Shown: positions 59,982-64,000 of the stretch, in pieces | Layout of the letters: each line of letters begins with the position of its first letter | How positions within the stretch are numbered: the stretch's first letter is position 1 | NCBI RefSeq assembly: GCF_000316515.1 | Contig: NC_019675.1 | Coordinates: 310,001-374,000, forward strand | Direction: 5' to 3' | Length of the DNA: 64,000 nt | DNA from: Cyanobium gracile PCC 6307 | GTDB taxonomy: Bacteria > Cyanobacteriota > Cyanobacteriia > PCC-6307 > Cyanobiaceae | The notes under the pieces: model-generated | What the model saw: only the letters and a program-made list of their open reading frames with translations | What the model was told of the DNA's origin: nothing | The model's database searches: none | Made by a program: the position numbers and the translations under genes

Positions 59982-60755
59982 ATGCTGTCTGAGCCCACGC
60001 TTCGGGTCATGGCAAGGGAGGACAAGGCCGTTCAGGCCAGCGTTCACCAGTCCCATGGTGGACGCCGCCACCACGAACAGCACCGGAGTCAGCGGGCCGG
60101 CTGGTTACGCGCCGTTGTGCTCGGAGCCAATGACGGCACCATTTCGGTGGCGTCCCTGGTGGTCGGCATCGCCGCTTCCGGTGCCACCCGAGACTTCATC
60201 CTGCTCTCGGGCCTTGCCGCCACCGTGGCCGGGGCCATGTCGATGGCCGCCGGGGAATTCGTTTCCGTGCAATCCCAGGTCGACACCGAGCGGGCCGATC
60301 TGGCCAAGGAGCGGCGTGAGCTGCTGATGGATCCGGCCGGTGAGCTGGCCGAGCTCACCGAGATCTACCGGCAACGGGGGATCGATCAGGCCCTGGCCCG
60401 GCAGGTGGCCGAACAGCTCACCCTTCACGACGCCCTCGGTGCGCACGCCCGGGAGGAACTGGGCCTCAGCGAGACCCTGCGGGCGCGGCCGATTCAGGCG
60501 GCCCTCTCCTCGGCCGCCAGCTTCGCGGTGGGCTCGGTCGTCCCGATCACCGCGATCCTGCTCAGTCCCCCGCGGCAGATCACCCTGGTCACCACCACCA
60601 GTGCCCTGGTGGCCCTGGCGGCCCTCGGCGCCCTGGCGGCTCGTGCGGGAGGGGCCTCGCTCTGGAAGGGAGCTCTGCGGATGCTGTTCTGGGGGGGCCT
60701 GGCCATGGCGCTCACGGCGGGGGTCGGCCGTCTGTTCGGCGTGGCCAATCCATGA
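59982..60755 (+). CDS. VIT1/CCC1-family Fe2+/Mn2+ transporter
   Basis: From ATG 59982 the product is 257 residues (a second ATG at 60009 would drop nine). After a His-rich stretch (HGGRRHHEQHRSQRAG) comes VVLGANDGTISVASLVVGIA, the family signature, then MSMAAGEFVSVQSQVDTERA with the helix that binds cytosolic metal, and three further helices. Eukaryotic relatives load iron or manganese into vacuoles; in bacteria they export them. The N-terminal His residues could bind metal. Confidence 0.93.
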   Translation: MLSEPTLRVMAREDKAVQASVHQSHGGRRHHEQHRSQRAGWLRAVVLGANDGTISVASLVVGIAASGATRDFILLSGLAATVAGAMSMAAGEFVSVQSQVDTERADLAKERRELLMDPAGELAELTEIYRQRGIDQALARQVAEQLTLHDALGAHAREELGLSETLRARPIQAALSSAASFAVGSVVPITAILLSPPRQITLVTTTSALVALAALGALAARAGGASLWKGALRMLFWGGLAMALTAGVGRLFGVANP

Positions 60756-60844
60756 GCGTTTCGCCATCGCCGGCAGCATCGGATCCGCACACCTGAACGA
60801 AACCAGAGCGCTCCCTAAGGTTGGCCGAACACATATCCGGCTCC

Positions 60845-61390
60845 ATGGCCTCGAGTATGAAGGGCCGATTCAAGCGGTTTGAGCATCGCTTCGAGCGGAT
60901 TCTGTGGCGCCTGCGGCTGATCGCCATCCTGCCGGTGATGATGAGCCTGGTCAGCACGGTGGTCGCCTTCGTGCTCGGCACGCTCGAGATCGTCAAGGCC
61001 CTGGTCAGCCTGGGGGATGTGGCCCACACCAAGAAGACCTTCGTGGCCGAACTGCTGGGGGCGATCGTTACCGGGATTGATCTCTATCTGATCGGCATCG
61101 CCCTGCTGATCTTCGGCTATGGCGTGTATGAGCTGCTGATCTCACCGATCGAGGCGGCCCGTGAACACGACCAGGGGGGCGGCGGCCTGCTCGACATCCG
61201 TGACCTCGACCAGCTGAAGGAGAAACTGGTCAAGGTGCTGGTGGTGGCCCTGATCGTGTCGGCCTTCAAGGCGATGCTGACCCTGCCGATCAAGGATGGG
61301 CCTTCGCTGGCCTTCTTCTGCCTGAGCGTGCTGCTGCTGGCGCTGAGCGGTTATCTGGTCACGGGCAGCGGCGGCAAGCGCCTGTTCTAG
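60845..61390 (+). CDS. UPF0114/YqhA-family membrane protein
   Basis: The product is 181 residues from ATG 60845, or 189 from TTG 60821. A basic start (RFKRFEHRFERILWRLR) leads to three or four membrane segments, including LPVMMSLVSTVVAFVLGTLE and GIDLYLIGIALLIFGYGVYELL, and a cytosolic loop DIRDLDQLKEKLVKVLVVAL typical of the YqhA family. Function unknown. It stands between a VIT-type gene and pyrC, all in the same direction. Confidence 0.88.
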   Translation: MASSMKGRFKRFEHRFERILWRLRLIAILPVMMSLVSTVVAFVLGTLEIVKALVSLGDVAHTKKTFVAELLGAIVTGIDLYLIGIALLIFGYGVYELLISPIEAAREHDQGGGGLLDIRDLDQLKEKLVKVLVVALIVSAFKAMLTLPIKDGPSLAFFCLSVLLLALSGYLVTGSGGKRLF

Positions 61391-61428
61391 AGACTGGGTG
61401 ACATGAACCGGTTCCTCAAGGCCTCTCG

Positions 61429-62490
61429 ATGGTGACCTCCCGGCTGAAGCTGCGCCGTCCCGACGACTGGCATGTGCACCTGCGTGACGGTGCCCTGCTG
61501 CAGATGGTGGCCCCGGCCACGGCCCGCAGCTTCGAGCGGGCGATCGTGATGCCCAACCTCAGCCCGCCGATCACCACGGTGGCGGCGGCCGTGGCCTACG
61601 GCGCCCGGATCCGGGCGGCGCTGCCGGACGGCAGCCGCTTCACCCCCCTGCTCACCGCCTACCTCACCGACACGATCGATCCGGCGGAGATCGAGCGCGG
61701 CCACCGCGAGGGCGTCTTCACAGCCTGCAAGCTCTACCCGGCCCATGCCACCACCAACGCCGCCGCCGGCGTCACCGACCTGGCCCGGATCGAGCCGGTG
61801 CTGGCGACGATGGAGCAGATCGGCATGCCCCTGCTCATCCACGGCGAGGTGACCGACGCCGAGATCGACATCTTCGATCGCGAAGCCGTGTTCATCGAGC
61901 GCCACCTGGCGCCGCTGCTGGTGCGCCATCCGGGCCTGAAGGTGGTGCTGGAGCACATCACCACCGCCGAGTCCGTCGCCTTCGTGCGCCAGGCGGGTCC
62001 CAACCTGGCCGCCACCATCACCCCCCATCACCTGCACATCAACCGCAACGCCATGTTCCAGGGCGGGCTTCGGCCGGACTTCTACTGCCTGCCGGTGGCC
62101 AAGCGCGAACGCCACCGGCTGGCCCTGCGCCAGGCGGCCACCTCCGGGGAACCCTGCTTCTTCCTGGGCACCGATTCGGCCCCCCACCCCCGTTCGGCCA
62201 AGGAAAGCGCCTGCGGCTGTGCGGGCATCTACAACGCCCCCTTCGCCCTGGAGAGCTACGCGGCGGTGTTCGAGCAGGAGGGGGCCCTGGATCGCCTGGA
62301 GGCCTTCGCCAGCGTGCACGGGCCCACCTTCTACGGGCTGCCCCTGAACGAGGGAACCATCACCCTGGTGCGGGAGCCCCACACGGTGCCGCCGCGCCTG
62401 CACGGCAACGCCGCCGAGGGGGACGCCACCACCCTGGTGCCCTTCCATGCCGGTCAGGTGCTGCACTGGCGGCTGGAGAGCGAGGGCTGA
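61429..62490 (+). CDS. pyrC: Dihydroorotase
   Basis: Closes carbamoyl aspartate to dihydroorotate in pyrimidine synthesis. The 353-residue product is the type II (E. coli PyrC) form: PDDWHVHLRDGALLQMVAP with the zinc His pair, ACKLYPAHATTN with the carboxylated Lys, GMPLLIHGEVTD, VVLEHITTAESVAFV, ATITPHHLHINRNAMF, and the catalytic Asp in CFFLGTDSAPHPRSAKE. ATG 61429 is 38 bases after the previous stop. Confidence 0.96.
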   Translation: MVTSRLKLRRPDDWHVHLRDGALLQMVAPATARSFERAIVMPNLSPPITTVAAAVAYGARIRAALPDGSRFTPLLTAYLTDTIDPAEIERGHREGVFTACKLYPAHATTNAAAGVTDLARIEPVLATMEQIGMPLLIHGEVTDAEIDIFDREAVFIERHLAPLLVRHPGLKVVLEHITTAESVAFVRQAGPNLAATITPHHLHINRNAMFQGGLRPDFYCLPVAKRERHRLALRQAATSGEPCFFLGTDSAPHPRSAKESACGCAGIYNAPFALESYAAVFEQEGALDRLEAFASVHGPTFYGLPLNEGTITLVREPHTVPPRLHGNAAEGDATTLVPFHAGQVLHWRLESEG

Positions 62491-62511
62491 GCCCAAGGCC
62501 GGCGGGATGGA

Positions 62512-63495
62512 TCAGGGGCTTGGCACCAGCGGCGCCCCGTCCGCCAGGGAGGGATCGCCGCCCAGCAAGGCGGTGCCCCTCGGTGGGTTCCCGGAGGCCG
62601 GGATGCGCTCCTTGCTGCGGTAGCCCCGGCCGTCGAACACCTCCCGCACCCAGGTGGCCGGGGCGCCACCGCCGGACTGCAGACGCCAGAGATCGCGCCA
62701 GCGGCTGCGGCCCCCCGCCGGGACGATCACCGGCAGCCGGCTGGTGGGAAAGCTGGTGATGAGGCGGTAGCCGGTGGCTTCCTGGCGGAACACCTGGAGC
62801 GTGCAGCCACCGGTGCCGCAGACGTAGGGGCCCATCAGGTAGACGAGCACGTCCTGACGGCCATCCCCATCGAGGTCGGTGCGGCCGTGCACGTAGCGGA
62901 TCCGCCCCATGCCCCCGGCGGCGCTTCCCAGGGGGCGGCGCAGGTCGGGGGAGGCCGCCAGGATCGCCGTCTCCAGCGCCGGATCGGGCCGGTTGCTGTA
63001 GCCGGGCCCGGCGCCGACGCGGGGTTCCCAGAGGAGGATGCCGCCATCGGCCAGCAGGCTCAGGTTGAGCCGGCCGTCCCGCAGCAGGTAGCCCCTCACA
63101 TAGGGAAGCTGGCGGGCCAGGGGTTCCGCCAGGCTGGCCGCCGGGCACAGGGCTTTGGTACTGGCCAGGGGCCCGAAGCGGAAGCCGCCGTTGCCGGGGT
63201 CGGCGCTGGGCTCCACCCGCCAGCGGCCCGTGGCGCGTTTGCAGTCGAGCTGCAGCACCGCCCGGCCATCGGCCTGCAGCGAGAGGGTGTAACGGGAGGG
63301 GTTCGCCGGACGCGTCAGGCCCTGGGCGTCATCCATCGACTGGATCCCCACCAGCTGCCAGGTGGTGCCCTGCAGCGGCGGGGTCTGGGGGGCGGCCCGC
63401 AGCGGTAACGGCATCCCCGTCAGGAGCCATGCGGTGGCGATGGCGCCCCCCGTCCAGGCCCCCAGGAGCCGGGCTGGGCTGCATGGACCAGGCAT
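62512..63495 (-). CDS. META-domain exported protein
   Basis: The 327-residue product has a signal peptide (IATAWLLTGMPLPLRAAP) and a META/HslJ-like domain, LQGTTWQLVGIQSMDDAQG with RYTLSLQADGRAVLQLDCKR and RWRVEPSADPGNGG. The C-terminal half is a second region with DLDGDGRQDVLVYLMG, an EF-hand-like Asp loop, and a Cys pair in YVCGTGGCTLQVF. Periplasmic; precise role unknown. HslJ in E. coli is linked to novobiocin tolerance. It is convergent with pyrC and divergent from the last gene. Confidence 0.75.
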   Translation of the reverse strand: MPGPCSPARLLGAWTGGAIATAWLLTGMPLPLRAAPQTPPLQGTTWQLVGIQSMDDAQGLTRPANPSRYTLSLQADGRAVLQLDCKRATGRWRVEPSADPGNGGFRFGPLASTKALCPAASLAEPLARQLPYVRGYLLRDGRLNLSLLADGGILLWEPRVGAGPGYSNRPDPALETAILAASPDLRRPLGSAAGGMGRIRYVHGRTDLDGDGRQDVLVYLMGPYVCGTGGCTLQVFRQEATGYRLITSFPTSRLPVIVPAGGRSRWRDLWRLQSGGGAPATWVREVFDGRGYRSKERIPASGNPPRGTALLGGDPSLADGAPLVPSP

Positions 63496-63585
63496 CGGGC
63501 GACTCCGGCGGGCTCTCCAGAATCGGACAGCGACGCCCGAGAGGGCTCAGACGGACGAGCATGGACGTACCGCCCTGCCGCTGCC

Positions 63586-63996
63586 ATGGGAATTCTGCGC
63601 CCCGCCGCCACCTACTTCGCCCTGGTCTTCGCCACCGGCTTCGTTCTGGGGGCGGTGCGGGTGCCGTTGCTGGTGCCGCGGCTGGGGGAGCGCCTGGCCG
63701 AACTGCTGGAGATGCCGTGGATGGCCCTGGCCATGGTGCTGGCCGCCCGGCTGGTGGTGCGGCGGCAGCTCCCCGGCCGCGGCCCCCTCACCCGGGCGGC
63801 CGCCGGGGCCCTTGCCCTGGCGTTCATGGTGGCGGCGGAGCTGGCGGTGGGGCTGCTGCTGCAGCAGCGCCCCCTGAAGGAGATCCTCATCGACCGTGAC
63901 CCGGTCTCCGGTGCCGTGTACCTGGCCCTGCTGCTCCTCTACGCGCTGCTGCCGCTGCTGCTCGGCCGCGGCTCCACCACCACGGCGGTGCCGTAG
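63586..63996 (+). CDS. Small integral membrane protein, unknown function
   Basis: The 136-residue product has four predicted membrane segments (YFALVFATGFVLGAVRVPLL, MALAMVLAARLVV, AAGALALAFMVAAELAVGLL, and LALLLLYALLPLLLG) and a short charged loop QQRPLKEILIDRDPVSGAVY. It resembles conserved small membrane proteins of proteobacteria and cyanobacteria with no known role. Start ATG 63586; the stop falls four bases before the right edge. Confidence 0.7.
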   Translation: MGILRPAATYFALVFATGFVLGAVRVPLLVPRLGERLAELLEMPWMALAMVLAARLVVRRQLPGRGPLTRAAAGALALAFMVAAELAVGLLLQQRPLKEILIDRDPVSGAVYLALLLLYALLPLLLGRGSTTTAVP

Positions 63997-64000
63997 CAGA

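Overview
The window looks like a chromosomal piece of a GC-rich unicellular alpha-cyanobacterium of the Cyanobium/Synechococcus type. The evidence is a ferredoxin-NADP+ reductase with an N-terminal phycobilisome-linker domain (petH), a KaiB-like sensor kinase (sasA), the CO2-uptake set ndhF-ndhD-chpX, opcA next to zwf, a COP23-domain gene, and cobyrinate synthase and GGPP synthase genes. The genus is an inference; no rRNA is present.

Bases 1-11,100 form a less GC-rich accessory block. It holds a left-edge partial gene (minus strand), a TPR-CHAT protein with a possible signal peptide, and a CapA-like lipoprotein. These are followed by a minus-strand run of mostly exported proteins: a small two-cysteine protein, a broken coiled-coil gene, a COP23 protein, a trypsin-like protease gene interrupted by an in-frame amber codon, and an intact trypsin-like protease carrying two copies of the domain found in the small protein. 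Next to it lies an aminopeptidase N remnant whose zinc-binding core has been deleted. At least three of these genes are damaged, so the block appears to be decaying.

Bases 11,200-35,100 are ordinary, very GC-rich core genome: a lyase-like protein and sasA (divergent), tRNA-Glu, an SRPBCC protein and petH (divergent), zwf-opcA, cobB-acyP, a helicase/PAP2/crtE overlapping operon, folD, a 7TM-HD (PgpH-like) phosphohydrolase, twin crcB genes plus a SemiSWEET gene, a PGM1-like ATP-grasp protein, leuA overlapped by a lone sugar-type ABC permease, and a GH57 branching enzyme.

Bases 35,100-47,240 are one long minus-strand run: ndhF, ndhD, chpX, a fasciclin-domain gene, an amino-acid-binding lipoprotein, a second binding lipoprotein cut in two by a 1.7-kb IS3-family element, then two permeases and an ATPase. 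The IS carries overlapping orfA/orfB with a canonical A-AAA-AAG frameshift site. Transport of amino acids may now depend on the intact paralogous binding protein.

Bases 47,380-64,000 are rich in transport genes: a PacL-type P-ATPase, a CPA2 antiporter, a KimA-like potassium permease, an SLC13 permease with TrkA-C domains, DedA, an NCS2-type permease and a VIT/CCC1 protein. Among them are a polysaccharide deacetylase/formyltransferase pair, peptide deformylase, a YqhA-type membrane protein, dihydroorotase, a META-domain protein and a small membrane protein at the right edge. No CRISPR array or prophage was seen.
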